From an uncultured Christensenellaceae bacterium (GTDB lineage: Bacteria; Bacillota; Clostridia; Christensenellales; UBA3700): a stretch of DNA of 39,231 nt. Within the stretch, counting starts at the first letter, position 1. Every line of letters begins with the position of its first letter. The DNA lies in contig CAJUMY010000015.1 in NCBI GenBank assembly GCA_910587685.1, forward strand, positions 1-39,231. The letters are read 5' to 3'. The translations under genes were made by a program, and so were the position numbers. Below the pieces are notes generated by a model. That model worked only from the letters and a program-made list of their open reading frames with translations. It was not told the DNA's origin and ran no database searches. Shown here one piece after another: positions 1-6,882 of this stretch.

Positions 1-327
1 TTGTTTTTGGACGAGTTTCGCAGTTCGTTCAAAATCTCGGAAATATTGGACTACTTGGACGGGCAACCGATACGAATACGGGGGCGAAATTATAACCGTG
101 TGGCTTGCTATGATACGGTGTATATCGTTTCAAATATACCGCTTACGGAGCAATACAAGAACATACAAGACAACGAGCCTAAAACGTGGGCGGCGTTCTT
201 ACGGCGAATAACGGCGGTATATAATTTTGACATAAGCAAGGAAACGCCCGTAAACAAGCATACGGGCGAATTAAAAAAGCCGCTTTCGCTCATACCTATC
301 GACAACGACAGCGACTTGCCGTTTTAA
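1..327 (+). CDS. C-terminal end of a rolling-circle replication initiator (Rep, SF3-type helicase part), truncated by the window edge
   Basis: The frame is open at base 1, so this is only the last 108 codons of a longer gene and the TTG at base 1 is probably an internal Leu. The visible pattern FRSS..ISEILDYLDGQP, then NRVACYDTVYIVSNIPL and TWAAFLRRI, is typical of the end of Rep proteins with an RNA_helicase/SF3 module found in rolling-circle plasmids and integrated relatives of Bacillota; these nick and unwind plasmid DNA. The nicking domain and Walker motifs would lie upstream, outside the window. It is the only replication gene seen, and it sits beside a damaged regulator and the 3' side of a tRNA array. 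That suggests the edge of an integrated plasmid-like element. Family recognition is from memory of the motif pattern. Confidence 0.65.
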   Translation: MFLDEFRSSFKISEILDYLDGQPIRIRGRNYNRVACYDTVYIVSNIPLTEQYKNIQDNEPKTWAAFLRRITAVYNFDISKETPVNKHTGELKKPLSLIPIDNDSDLPF

Positions 328-507
328 CGGCTTATAGGGTGGGTTGCTCTTGGGTGGAACATAGAAAAAGCAGAAGGTTAAATGCCTTATGTTTTTTCCT
401 TACTGGTATGCGAAAAGCCCGCGACACCGTTCACGAAAATTTATTCCGTTTTAGGGTGTTCAAACTTTAACGACATTGGTGGAGCGGTGACGATCCAAAG
501 CGAATTC

Positions 508-971
508 TTATTTAGACTTAACGTGAATATTCAAAAGGTGATTGACAATGCTTTCGACTGTGCGATATGCGCAATACACAACAAAAACAATCCAAGTGTA
601 TTGCCATTTTTGTGATATTACACTAATTACAATATATAATAAAGCCACAACAATGGCAATAATCCAATTCATAATTTTTTTGTGCTTACGTATTATGTCG
701 TCACTTCTGTTCAGTGCGCACTTTACGTTTTCTTCCGAAACGTTTTTATAATCGCTATCGTTTATCCGCTCACCGTTTAATATTTCATTTATGTTCACAT
801 CATAAAATTTGCTTAAAATTTGTAGCATTTCAACAGGCGGTAAATAATTTCCGTTTTCCCAACGTGAAACGGTTTTATTCGTTACACCAATTTGTTCGCC
901 CAATTCATTTTGCGTAAGATTCTTTTCTTTCCGCAATTCAGATAAAAAGACGCCGATTTTTGCATATCCAT
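508..971 (-). pseudogene. XRE-type HTH regulator with two C-terminal membrane segments, frameshifted near its start
   Basis: From a well-placed AAAGGAGGT (979-987) and ATG at 971 the reading frame begins MDMQK, then runs out of register. The HTH frame, with TQNELGEQIGVTNKTVSRWENG, is in another frame and continues to 508. A sixth A in the five-A run at 957-961 would restore an expected N-terminus (MQKIGVFLSELRKEKNLTQ). The shift therefore looks like a one-base deletion in a homopolymer. After the HTH (about 70 residues) come two hydrophobic segments (MNWIIAIVVALLYIVIS and YTWIVFVVYCAY), a layout common among small clostridial XRE-membrane proteins of unknown targets. An internal TTG at 936 could allow a shortened product. 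It may be a true pseudogene, a phase-variable tract, or a sequencing error. Confidence 0.7.
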
Positions 972-1159
972 AATGAATACCTCCTTTATTACGGTAACAC
1001 GATTATAGCATAAAAATACGTGAAAGCATTGCCCATAAACAGCGAATTTGAAACAAACATTCATCATATCATAGGACTTGTGGCATTGTAGCGATGTTTG
1101 ATATAACAAACGCGCCGCTTGGCAGCGTTATCGACACTATGTTAAAATAACAACAAAAG

Positions 1160-1203
1160 AAAAAACTAACACGAACACTTTCATAGTGATTCGTGTTAGT
1201 TTT
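1160..1203 (-). terminator. Intrinsic terminator of the tRNA array
   Basis: A 10-bp inverted repeat (1166-1175 with 1190-1199) lies just beyond the last tRNA gene. On the minus strand the hairpin is followed by a run of U, as expected for an intrinsic terminator. The inner part CACTATGAAAGTG can extend the stem. Confidence 0.75.
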
Positions 1204-1207
1204 TAGG

Positions 1208-1292
1208 TGGTGGAAGGAGATGGATTCGAACCATCGAAGGCGGAGCCGGCAGATTTACAGTCTGCTCCCTTTAGCCACTCGGGAATCCTTCC
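1208..1292 (-). tRNA. tRNA-Tyr (GTA)
   Basis: Minus-strand cloverleaf with acceptor GGAAGGA/TCCTTCC, anticodon GTA, a long variable arm as in bacterial tRNA-Tyr, the T-loop GTTCGAATCC and an encoded CCA (1208-1210). It is the last gene of the six-tRNA array. Confidence 0.93.
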
Positions 1293-1315
1293 ATAAGATA
1301 GCGGGTAGTAATTTT

Positions 1316-1391
1316 TGGAGCTGGTGATCGGAATCGAACCAACAACCTGCTGATTACAAATCAGCTGCTCTGCCAATTGAGCTACACCAGC
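1316..1391 (-). tRNA. tRNA-Thr (TGT)
   Basis: Minus-strand cloverleaf with acceptor GCTGGTG/CACCAGC, anticodon TGT in CTGATTTGTAATCAG, T-loop GGTTCGATTCC and encoded CCA at 1316-1318. Confidence 0.93.
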
Positions 1392-1401
1392 ATAACATTT
1401 T

Positions 1402-1477
1402 TGGTGGCTTGGGGCGGAATCGAACCACCGACACGGAGATTTTCAGTCTCCTGCTCTACCGACTGAGCTACCAAGCC
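1402..1477 (-). tRNA. tRNA-Phe (GAA)
   Basis: Minus-strand cloverleaf with acceptor GGCTTGG/CCAAGCC, anticodon GAA in GGAGACTGAAAATCTCC, discriminator A and encoded CCA (1402-1404). Its GAA anticodon and A discriminator are what the T-box in front of pheST (6572-6822) would read. Confidence 0.94.
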
Positions 1478-1485
1478 AAAAAAAA

Positions 1486-1562
1486 TGGCGACTCGGATGG
1501 GGATCGAACCCACGACCTCTAGCGTGACAGGCTAGCGTTCTAACCAGCTGAACTACCGAGCC
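1486..1562 (-). tRNA. tRNA-Asp (GTC)
   Basis: Minus-strand cloverleaf with acceptor GGCTCGG, anticodon GTC in GCTAGCCTGTCACGCTAG, discriminator G and encoded CCA at 1486-1488. Confidence 0.93.
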
Positions 1563-1603
1563 ACATTACAATGTGCTTTGATTAAGATGTTATTAAGTAA
1601 TAA

Positions 1604-1680
1604 TGGTGGGCCTTCAAGGACTCGAACCTTGGACCGATCGGTTATGAGCCGATTGCTCTAACCAACTGAGCTAAAGGCCC
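1604..1680 (-). tRNA. tRNA-Met (CAT), elongator type
   Basis: Minus-strand cloverleaf with acceptor GGGCCTT, anticodon CAT in ATCGGCTCATAACCGAT, and encoded CCA at 1604-1606. The paired first acceptor base and the overall sequence resemble the elongator Met tRNA of Bacillota rather than the initiator. A lysidine-modified Ile tRNA also carries CAT and cannot be fully excluded. Confidence 0.85.
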
Positions 1681-1691
1681 ATTATACTTAA

Positions 1692-1768
1692 TGGTCGGGG
1701 TGAAGAGACTTGAACTCCCGGCCCCATGGTCCCAAACCACGTGCGCTACCAAACTGCGCTACACCCCG
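1692..1768 (-). tRNA. tRNA-Pro (TGG)
   Basis: Minus-strand cloverleaf with acceptor CGGGGTG, anticodon TGG in ACGTGGTTTGGGACCATG, and encoded CCA at 1692-1694. It is the first gene of the array. An open frame on the opposite strand here is only a shadow of the tRNA. Confidence 0.93.
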
Positions 1769-1806
1769 TCGAACCATTACCAACCGTCTTTGCTGACGAC
1801 TTTTAC

Positions 1807-1835
1807 AATATACTATATGTTAAATCTTTTGTCAA
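1807..1835 (-). promoter_or_regulatory. Sigma-A promoter of the tRNA array
   Basis: On the minus strand TTGACA (1835-1830) is followed after exactly 17 bp by TATATT (1812-1807), about 40 bp before tRNA-Pro. It is a near-consensus housekeeping promoter in the right place for a stable RNA operon. Confidence 0.8.
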
Positions 1836-1953
1836 CGGTTTTTTTGCATTTTTTTTATTTTATTTTGAAAATTTTCAAATCGCATAAATTAACGACGCAT
1901 AACGATAGTATTCAACCGAACGGCGATCGCGTTTACGTCAAAAGTCAACCGTA

Positions 1954-1988
1954 TTCGACACAAATTACCAAGAATCGGTTTTTATAAT
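1954..1988 (+). promoter_or_regulatory. Possible Spo0A-dependent promoter of the spoIIA operon
   Basis: TTCGACA at 1954-1960 is the reverse of the Spo0A box core TGTCGAA. It overlaps a TTGACA-like hexamer (TCGACA, 1955-1960) that lies 22 bp upstream of TATAAT (1983-1988). A 22-bp spacer with a 0A box on the -35 is the known architecture of the sigma-A/Spo0A promoter of spoIIG in Bacillus, whereas Bacillus spoIIA uses sigma-H. I see no convincing sigma-H promoter here. One box is weak evidence. Confidence 0.35.
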
Positions 1989-2025
1989 GCATTACTATAT
2001 TGCTACTGACATTCAGGAGGAGATA

Positions 2026-2334
2026 ATGAAGATAATTATTAATAAGACAGACGGCAATCTGTGCTTCAGCCTTTGCGGCGAACTCGACGAATGTTCGAGC
2101 AACGCGGTTCGCATGAAAATCGACGACGTACTCGAGAGCCGTGACTATTTGAGCGTAACGTTTGATTTTGAAAATCTTTCATTTATGGACAGCACCGGCA
2201 TAGGCGTCATAATAGGAAGATACAAAAAATTAAAACCGAAGAACGTGCCGATGTACGTTCGCAATCCGTCGAAACAGGTCGATAAAATACTTACGACCAG
2301 CGGTCTTTATAAAATAATGAAAAAAATCAGTTGA
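2026..2334 (+). CDS. spoIIAA: Anti-sigma F factor antagonist SpoIIAA
   Basis: A 102-residue STAS-domain protein, the usual family size. In sporulating cells the unphosphorylated form binds SpoIIAB and frees sigma-F in the forespore; phosphorylation by SpoIIAB inactivates it. The phospho-acceptor motif FMDSTGIG is present with Ser56 as the likely site (Ser58 in Bacillus). I chose the ATG at 2026 because AGGAGG stands at 2015-2020; a longer frame from 1987 has no such site. It is the first gene of the conserved spoIIAA-spoIIAB-sigF operon, followed 10 bp later by spoIIAB. Confidence 0.95.
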   Translation: MKIIINKTDGNLCFSLCGELDECSSNAVRMKIDDVLESRDYLSVTFDFENLSFMDSTGIGVIIGRYKKLKPKNVPMYVRNPSKQVDKILTTSGLYKIMKKIS

Positions 2335-2344
2335 GAGGTGTATT

Positions 2345-2794
2345 TTGGAAAACATTAATTCATTCGATATGAAAATAAAAGCAAGAAGCGAAAACGAAGC
2401 GTTTGCAAGACAGGTCGTAAGCAGTTTTGCGATCGGAATGAATCCGACGATCGACGAACTCGAAGACATCAAGACGGTAGTTTCCGAAGCTGTTACGAAT
2501 TCTATAGTTCACGCATACAACAATGATTCCGACAAAATAATCGATATTAAAGCCAGTTTAGATAACGACAGTATGGAAATAATCATTGAAGATTACGGCG
2601 TCGGTATCGACGACGTGGATAAAGCGGTAGAACCGTTCTTCACTACGAAACCCGAGGACGAACGCAGCGGTATGGGATTCACGCTCATGAAGAGCTTTAT
2701 GGACGAATTCGAACTCGTATCGAAACTCGGCGAAGGCACGAAGGTAAGAATGGTAAAACGTTTTGTCAGGGAGGAGGAGAATGCTGGAGCATGA
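2345..2794 (+). CDS. spoIIAB: Anti-sigma F factor / serine kinase SpoIIAB
   Basis: A 149-residue GHKL-fold protein that binds sigma-F before septation and phosphorylates SpoIIAA. The N box (SEAVTNSIVHAY), the G1 box (DYGVGI) and the ATP-lid/G2 region (FTTKPEDERSGMGFTLM) are all visible and match the Bacillus protein closely. The TTG start at 2345, behind GAGAGGTG, gives an N-terminus that lines up with known SpoIIAB; the next ATG would remove the first eight residues. The end overlaps the start of sigF by 14 bases, which implies translational coupling and balanced amounts of sigma factor and inhibitor. Confidence 0.95.
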   Translation: MENINSFDMKIKARSENEAFARQVVSSFAIGMNPTIDELEDIKTVVSEAVTNSIVHAYNNDSDKIIDIKASLDNDSMEIIIEDYGVGIDDVDKAVEPFFTTKPEDERSGMGFTLMKSFMDEFELVSKLGEGTKVRMVKRFVREEENAGA

Positions 2795-3500
2795 GGAAAC
2801 GCTGGCGCTTATCGACAAAGCTCACGAAGGCGACGAGGACGCTAAGTCAAAATTAATCGAGCATAATATGCCCCTTATAAAGAGCATCGTGAGAAGATAC
2901 AGGAATAAGCAGGTAGAGTACGACGATCTCATGCAGCTCGGACTGATGGGATTGGTAAAAGCTATCAACAATTTTGATAAAAGCTATAACGTACGATTTT
3001 CGACTTACGCCGTACCGATGATAGCGGGTGAAATAAAAAGATTCATAAGAGACGACGGAACGATCAAGGTTTCGAGGGCAATGAAAGCTCTTTCGTCTAA
3101 GATCTCCAAATTTATCGAAACGTACAGACAAGAGCATAACGGCGACCCTCATATAGACGAAATCGCGAAAGAATTCGAGATAACGCCGCACGAAGTGAAT
3201 ACGGTATTGGACAGCGCGAAATATCCGTTGTCGCTATATGAAAAATATGACGATGAAAAGGGACGCAATCTCATAGATAAAATACCTTCGAACGAAACTC
3301 AGGACGATATGCTCGACAGGATCATAATAAAAGACGCGGTAAGGGCGCTTCCCGAACGCGAGAGAATGGTAATAGTGTTACGTTATTATAGAGATAAAAC
3401 GCAGAGCGAAATAGCTTCGCTCATGGGCGTTTCGCAGGTGCAAATATCGAGAATAGAGAGCAAAATCATTGATAAACTGAAGAAATCTTTGACGGGTTAA
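2781..3500 (+). CDS. sigF: RNA polymerase sigma factor sigma-F
   Basis: A 239-residue sigma-70 family protein. Region 2 contains VEYDDLMQLGLMGLVKAINNF and RFSTYAVPMIAGEIKRFIRDDG. Region 3 follows from about residue 110, and region 4 ends with the HTH of SEIASLMGVSQVQISRIES. It is the first forespore-specific sigma factor and directs early forespore genes. Its position after spoIIAA and spoIIAB identifies it as sigma-F rather than sigma-G. The start ATG at 2781 lies inside the end of spoIIAB behind a purine-rich GGGAGG. Confidence 0.95.
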   Translation: MLEHEETLALIDKAHEGDEDAKSKLIEHNMPLIKSIVRRYRNKQVEYDDLMQLGLMGLVKAINNFDKSYNVRFSTYAVPMIAGEIKRFIRDDGTIKVSRAMKALSSKISKFIETYRQEHNGDPHIDEIAKEFEITPHEVNTVLDSAKYPLSLYEKYDDEKGRNLIDKIPSNETQDDMLDRIIIKDAVRALPERERMVIVLRYYRDKTQSEIASLMGVSQVQISRIESKIIDKLKKSLTG

Positions 3501-3598
3501 GTATCAACCGTCAAAAATTAAAGTAAAACTCATTATTATAATGATAAATATATAAATATAATGAGATAAATTAATGTCATTTTGTATTAAAGAGCATG

Positions 3599-3629
3599 AA
3601 AATCGTTCGTATATATCGAGCGATTTTTT
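3599..3629 (+). terminator. Terminator after sigF
   Basis: An 11-bp stem with one G-U pair (3599-3609 with 3617-3627) and a short AU loop, running into six T. It separates the spoIIA operon from the spoVA genes. Confidence 0.7.
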
Positions 3630-3699
3630 ATTATATGCGAGTTCTTTAGTGAATATTTTCCATATTTTAGTAAACACTCATATTTGAGGTGAAGATATT

Positions 3700-3837
3700 A
3701 TGCCTGTATTTTTGTTTTATGAAAGTCCCGAGGATAACGAAATATTCTACGGACAAGTAAGAAATGTGGAGGAAAGAAGCAGTGGAAAAGAAAGAGTATC
3801 AGGAGTATATATCGAAAACAACTCCGAAAACCAATGA
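3700..3837 (+). CDS. Small 45-residue reading frame overlapping the spoVAC start
   Basis: ATG at 3700 is preceded by a good GAGGTGAAG (3686-3694) and opens a 45-codon frame beginning MPVFLFYESPEDNEIFYGQ that stops at 3837, inside spoVAC but in another reading frame. It is the first translatable frame after the sigF terminator. Ribosomes on it would cross the spoVAC ribosome binding site and GTG start, so it may be a leader that couples or tempers spoVAC translation, or a real small acidic protein. I do not recognise a family. It could also be chance, although the ribosome binding site is better than chance would usually give. Confidence 0.4.
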   Translation: MPVFLFYESPEDNEIFYGQVRNVEERSSGKERVSGVYIENNSENQ

Positions 3838-4237
3838 ACTCAAAACTATACTGACGGCGTTCGTTGTCGGCGGATGTATTTCGATAGTCGCAGAGGGCGT
3901 TAAGGATATACTTACGCTCATTTTTCCGTCGTTCGATGTAAAGAGTATAGCGTCGCTAACGACTATAATCATGATATTTCTCGGCGGTTTTTTTACGGCG
4001 CTCGGACTTTACGATAAACTAGGTTATTATGCAGGAGCCGGCTCGGTTTTGCCTATAACGGGATTTGCAAACTCTGTAGTATCGCCTGCAATGGAATATA
4101 ACAAAGAAGGTATCGTATTCGGCGTTATGGCTAAGATGTTTACGATAGCGGGACCCGTTATCGTTACAGGCATCAGCGCGTCGGTCTTGGTAGGGATTAT
4201 TTACTATTTGCTTGGTCTTATGGGGGTTGCGATATGA
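3782..4237 (+). CDS. spoVAC: Stage V sporulation protein AC (SpoVAC)
   Basis: A 151-residue polytopic membrane protein of the SpoVA channel, which moves dipicolinic acid (Ca-DPA) into the forespore and out on germination. About four hydrophobic segments are visible, with conserved stretches such as GAGSVLPITGFANSVVSPAMEYNKEG. The GTG at 3782 is preferred because GGAGG (3768-3772) sits nine bases upstream; the upstream ATG at 3764 overlaps that site. Its stop overlaps the spoVAD start (ATGA), so the two are translationally coupled. Confidence 0.93.
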   Translation: MEKKEYQEYISKTTPKTNELKTILTAFVVGGCISIVAEGVKDILTLIFPSFDVKSIASLTTIIMIFLGGFFTALGLYDKLGYYAGAGSVLPITGFANSVVSPAMEYNKEGIVFGVMAKMFTIAGPVIVTGISASVLVGIIYYLLGLMGVAI

Positions 4238-5247
4238 AAGTCGGAAAGGAAAGTTTTAAGATCGAAAGCGACGTCAGGATCACATCGACGTATACGATCG
4301 CAGGACCTATGGAAGGGAACGGAAACTTCGGCTCGTATTACGATATAGTTCTCGAAAACGACGAATGGGGGTGTGATTCGCACGAAAAATGCGAAACGAA
4401 AATGCACAAAGAAGCGATAAAAGGCGTAATGGAAAAGGCTAAAGCGACAGACGAGAGCGTCGATATGCTATTCGGCGGAGATCTGCTCAATCAGATAATC
4501 GCGACTAGTTACTCCGCAAGAGATTTTGACATCAGCTACGTAGGACTATACGGCGCGTGTTCGACGTTCGGACTTTCTCTTGCTGTAGGCGCGATGCTTA
4601 TCGGCGGCAATTATATCCGCAACGGTATAGTGTGCACCTCGTCGCATTACGCTACAGCCGAAAGACAATACCGTTATCCTCTGGAACTCGGTACTCAGCC
4701 GACTCCGTCTTCGCAGTGGACTGTCACCGGAGCGGGGGCGTCTTTTCTCGAAGCGTCGTCGGATAGAACTTATCCGAAAATTACGGGCGTAACTATAGGC
4801 AGAGTTATCGATATGGGCATTAACGACGCAAATAATATGGGAGCGGCGATGGCTCCGTCGTGCGCCGATACTATAATGCAGCATTTGTCGGATTTCGGAC
4901 GCGACGCCGAATATTACGATATGATAATATCGGGAGATCTCGGTAAGTACGGCAGACAGGTATTGCATTATCTCTGTAAGCAGAACGGATATGAGCTTGC
5001 TAACGTATTGAACGACGCGGGAGCAATGATATACAATAATTCGCAAAAGAAGAGCGTTCAGGGCGGCAGCGGCGCGGGATGTTCTAGCATAGTATTCAAT
5101 TCGTACTTTTATAAAGAAATGATGAGAGGTAACTTCAAGAAGATACTTCTCGTACCGACGGGAGCTTTGCTTTCTAAAATAGAAACCCTTCAGGGCGAAA
5201 CTATTCCTGCGGTATCTCACGCTATAGCTATAGAAATGGACGATTGA
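4234..5247 (+). CDS. spoVAD: Stage V sporulation protein AD (SpoVAD)
   Basis: A 337-residue soluble protein with a thiolase-like fold that binds dipicolinic acid as part of the SpoVA uptake system. The motif string KAKATDESVDMLFGGDLLNQ, the segment GACSTFGLSL and the late segment SGAGCSSIVFNSY are characteristic of SpoVAD. The length is that of the family. It starts within the stop of spoVAC and is followed 68 bp later by spoVAE. Confidence 0.95.
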   Translation: MKVGKESFKIESDVRITSTYTIAGPMEGNGNFGSYYDIVLENDEWGCDSHEKCETKMHKEAIKGVMEKAKATDESVDMLFGGDLLNQIIATSYSARDFDISYVGLYGACSTFGLSLAVGAMLIGGNYIRNGIVCTSSHYATAERQYRYPLELGTQPTPSSQWTVTGAGASFLEASSDRTYPKITGVTIGRVIDMGINDANNMGAAMAPSCADTIMQHLSDFGRDAEYYDMIISGDLGKYGRQVLHYLCKQNGYELANVLNDAGAMIYNNSQKKSVQGGSGAGCSSIVFNSYFYKEMMRGNFKKILLVPTGALLSKIETLQGETIPAVSHAIAIEMDD

Positions 5248-5315
5248 CGAAACGGTAGATCAATAAATATGTTTGTTAAATAAGGTATAGAAATGAATTA
5301 AGGAGAGCAACTGAA

Positions 5316-5693
5316 ATGATGTGGTGGGAATATTTACTGAAATATTTTCAAGTATTTTTGGTCGGGGGAGTAATATGTATACTCGGTCAAATACTTATCA
5401 ATAAGACTAAAATGACTTCGGCGAGGATTCTCGTATTATTCTTGTTAATAGGTGTATTGCTTGAGGCCGTCGGTTTGTTCAAGTATATAGAGCAGTTCGG
5501 ACACGCAGGAATAACGGTTCAGATAGTAGGATTCGGAAGCACGCTTGCAAAGAGCGCTATAGAGGGAGCTAAGGAAGGATTTCTCGGAGCGGTCACAGGA
5601 GGCATGAGAGGTGCGGCAGGGGGACTCACGGCGGCGATAGTATTCGGCTTCATTTTCTCGTTAGTTTTTAAGTCGCATTCGAAAAAGTTATAA
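5316..5693 (+). CDS. spoVAE: Stage V sporulation protein AE (SpoVAE, short membrane type)
   Basis: A 125-residue membrane protein with about four hydrophobic segments and the family stretch GFGSTLAKSAIEGAKEGFLGAVTGGMRGAAGGLTAAI. It is the third core component of the DPA channel (SpoVAEb type). AAGGAG lies about ten bases before two tandem ATG codons at 5316 and 5319. The gene order spoVAC-D-E is that of Clostridia, which often lack spoVAA, B and F. Confidence 0.93.
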   Translation: MMWWEYLLKYFQVFLVGGVICILGQILINKTKMTSARILVLFLLIGVLLEAVGLFKYIEQFGHAGITVQIVGFGSTLAKSAIEGAKEGFLGAVTGGMRGAAGGLTAAIVFGFIFSLVFKSHSKKL

Positions 5694-5795
5694 ATTACAG
5701 CTTAATTTATAATAATTAAGAGCAAATTAGGCTTGTTATGTGCAAATTTTGTAGAATATAAATCATTCTTCATTTAGGCGGCATATACTGGATTG

Positions 5796-6464
5796 ATGGT
5801 AGTCCGAGTATTCAGAAAACGAAAAATTCTATTAAAATTACTAATAATAGCCGTTATATTTATTATCGCGGCGGTATCGCTTATGAGTTATTTCAAAGGA
5901 AATATATTGCCGGTAATATCTACGATGAGCGAAGCCACGGTCAGAGCGCTCGCCGTCAACGCCATCAATAACGCTTCGCATACGGTCATCGACGAGTCGA
6001 TAGATTATTCCGAACTCGTGAAGATAGATAAAGACGAAAACGGGAATATCAATTTGATACAGGCGAATACCGTTCGTATCAACAGACTGGCGAGAGACCT
6101 TGCCAATATGTCAGAGAAGAATATCGAGGAAATAAAAGAACAGACTATAGAGCTTCCTATAGGAGCTTTTACGGGATCGGCGGTGCTTTCGGGCGTCGGT
6201 CCCGTAGTAAACGTGAGCTTGCTGCCTATCGGCAACGTTACATGCGACTTTGTATCGAGTTTTGACGACGTGGGCATCAACCAGACGAAACACAGCATTT
6301 ATATCTATATCAATACCACTATCAGTATTGTTTTACCCGTGTCCAGCGTTCCCGTAAGCGTTTCCACGTCGATTCTCGTAGTCGAGAATATAATCGTCGG
6401 AAAGGTACCCGATGTCTATCTCAATATGAGCAGTAATTCAACGCCGATAAATTTGGTGCCGTAA
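5796..6464 (+). CDS. yunB: Sporulation protein YunB
   Basis: A 222-residue protein with one N-terminal membrane segment (LLKLLIIAVIFIIAAVSLMSYF) and an extracytoplasmic domain. Conserved YunB features are visible: SEATVRALAVNAINNA, then the segment around ELPIGAFTGSAVLSGVGPVV and the C-terminal ISIVLPVSSVPVSVSTSI. YunB is a mother-cell sigma-E controlled protein needed for efficient sporulation; its biochemical role is unknown. The start is ATG at 5796 (TTG at 5793 is adjacent), but no strong ribosome binding site is visible. It follows spoVAE by about 100 bp. Confidence 0.85.
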   Translation: MVVRVFRKRKILLKLLIIAVIFIIAAVSLMSYFKGNILPVISTMSEATVRALAVNAINNASHTVIDESIDYSELVKIDKDENGNINLIQANTVRINRLARDLANMSEKNIEEIKEQTIELPIGAFTGSAVLSGVGPVVNVSLLPIGNVTCDFVSSFDDVGINQTKHSIYIYINTTISIVLPVSSVPVSVSTSILVVENIIVGKVPDVYLNMSSNSTPINLVP

Positions 6465-6536
6465 CGTTGTATATCCGAATATATTCAGGACATTTTATTT
6501 ATATTAATTTTAACTTTTGAAATTCTTAAAATTTGA

Positions 6537-6565
6537 TTGACAACCTTCGCCGTATCGGTTAAAAT
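6537..6565 (+). promoter_or_regulatory. Sigma-A promoter of pheST
   Basis: TTGACA (6537-6542), a 17-bp spacer and TAAAAT (6560-6565). Transcription would start near 6572, right where the T-box leader begins. Confidence 0.8.
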
Positions 6566-6571
6566 ATTTCT

Positions 6572-6822
6572 ATCGACTGTGACGGAGATAAGTAGTATCG
6601 AAGAACGCTGTTAAGAGAGGGTATATAAGGTGAAAGTTACCCACAGTAGTTGCGATAATGAATTCACTCCCGAGTTCTTTTCCCGAAAATAGCGAGTAAG
6701 GAAAGGCGTTGGTTGCGTTATGACCTCAAAGTGATCTGTCACGGCGTTTGACGGATAAATTAGGTGGTACCGTGGAAATTTTTCACCCTAATGGCTGATT
6801 TTGGCTGTTAGGGTGTTTTTAT
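6572..6822 (+). promoter_or_regulatory. T-box riboswitch sensing uncharged tRNA-Phe
   Basis: About 250 nt of leader between a consensus promoter and pheS. The specifier loop contains TTC at 6663-6665 in the context GAATTCACTCC, the Phe codon that reads GAA. The T-box bulge TGGTACC follows in GGTGGTACCGTGG near 6762-6774; its variable T pairs with an A discriminator, which the tRNA-Phe in this window has. The terminator hairpin is CACCCTAA (6784-6791) with TTAGGGTG (6808-6815) followed by T's. Uncharged tRNA-Phe would stabilise the antiterminator and raise pheST expression. Confidence 0.93.
6784..6821 (+). terminator. Regulated terminator of the pheS T-box
   Basis: An 8-bp perfect stem, a 16-nt loop and five T form the terminator arm of the T-box. 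Its 5' arm competes with the antiterminator. Confidence 0.85.
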
Positions 6823-6882
6823 TAGCGTTGATATACAAATGACTATCGACGTTAGTATTGAAATAAAGTAAGGAGTATGACA

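Noticed and set aside
382..615. 77-codon frame with a weak AGAAGG upstream
   Set aside because: It overlaps the antisense of the XRE gene, is without family resemblance, and fits remnant DNA rather than a gene.
1691..1987. 98-codon plus-strand frame over tRNA-Pro
   Set aside because: Its first part is the reverse of the tRNA gene (MVGVKRLELPAPWSQTT is a well-known spurious translation of tRNA-Pro) and it has no ribosome binding site.
3650..3685. Possible sigma-G promoter before spoVAC (TGAATA and CATATT)
   Set aside because: The spacing between TGAATA (3650) and CATATTT (3679) is 23 bp, too long, and no other pair fits the 17-18 bp expected.
4546..5220. 224-codon minus-strand frame opposite spoVAD
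   Set aside because: A shadow of the strongly supported spoVAD frame, with an Arg/Ser/Tyr-rich composition typical of antisense frames.
5763..5789. Possible sigma-E promoter for yunB (TCATTCT and CATATACT)
   Set aside because: The -10 matches, but transcription would begin at the yunB start codon, leaving no leader; not strong enough to list.
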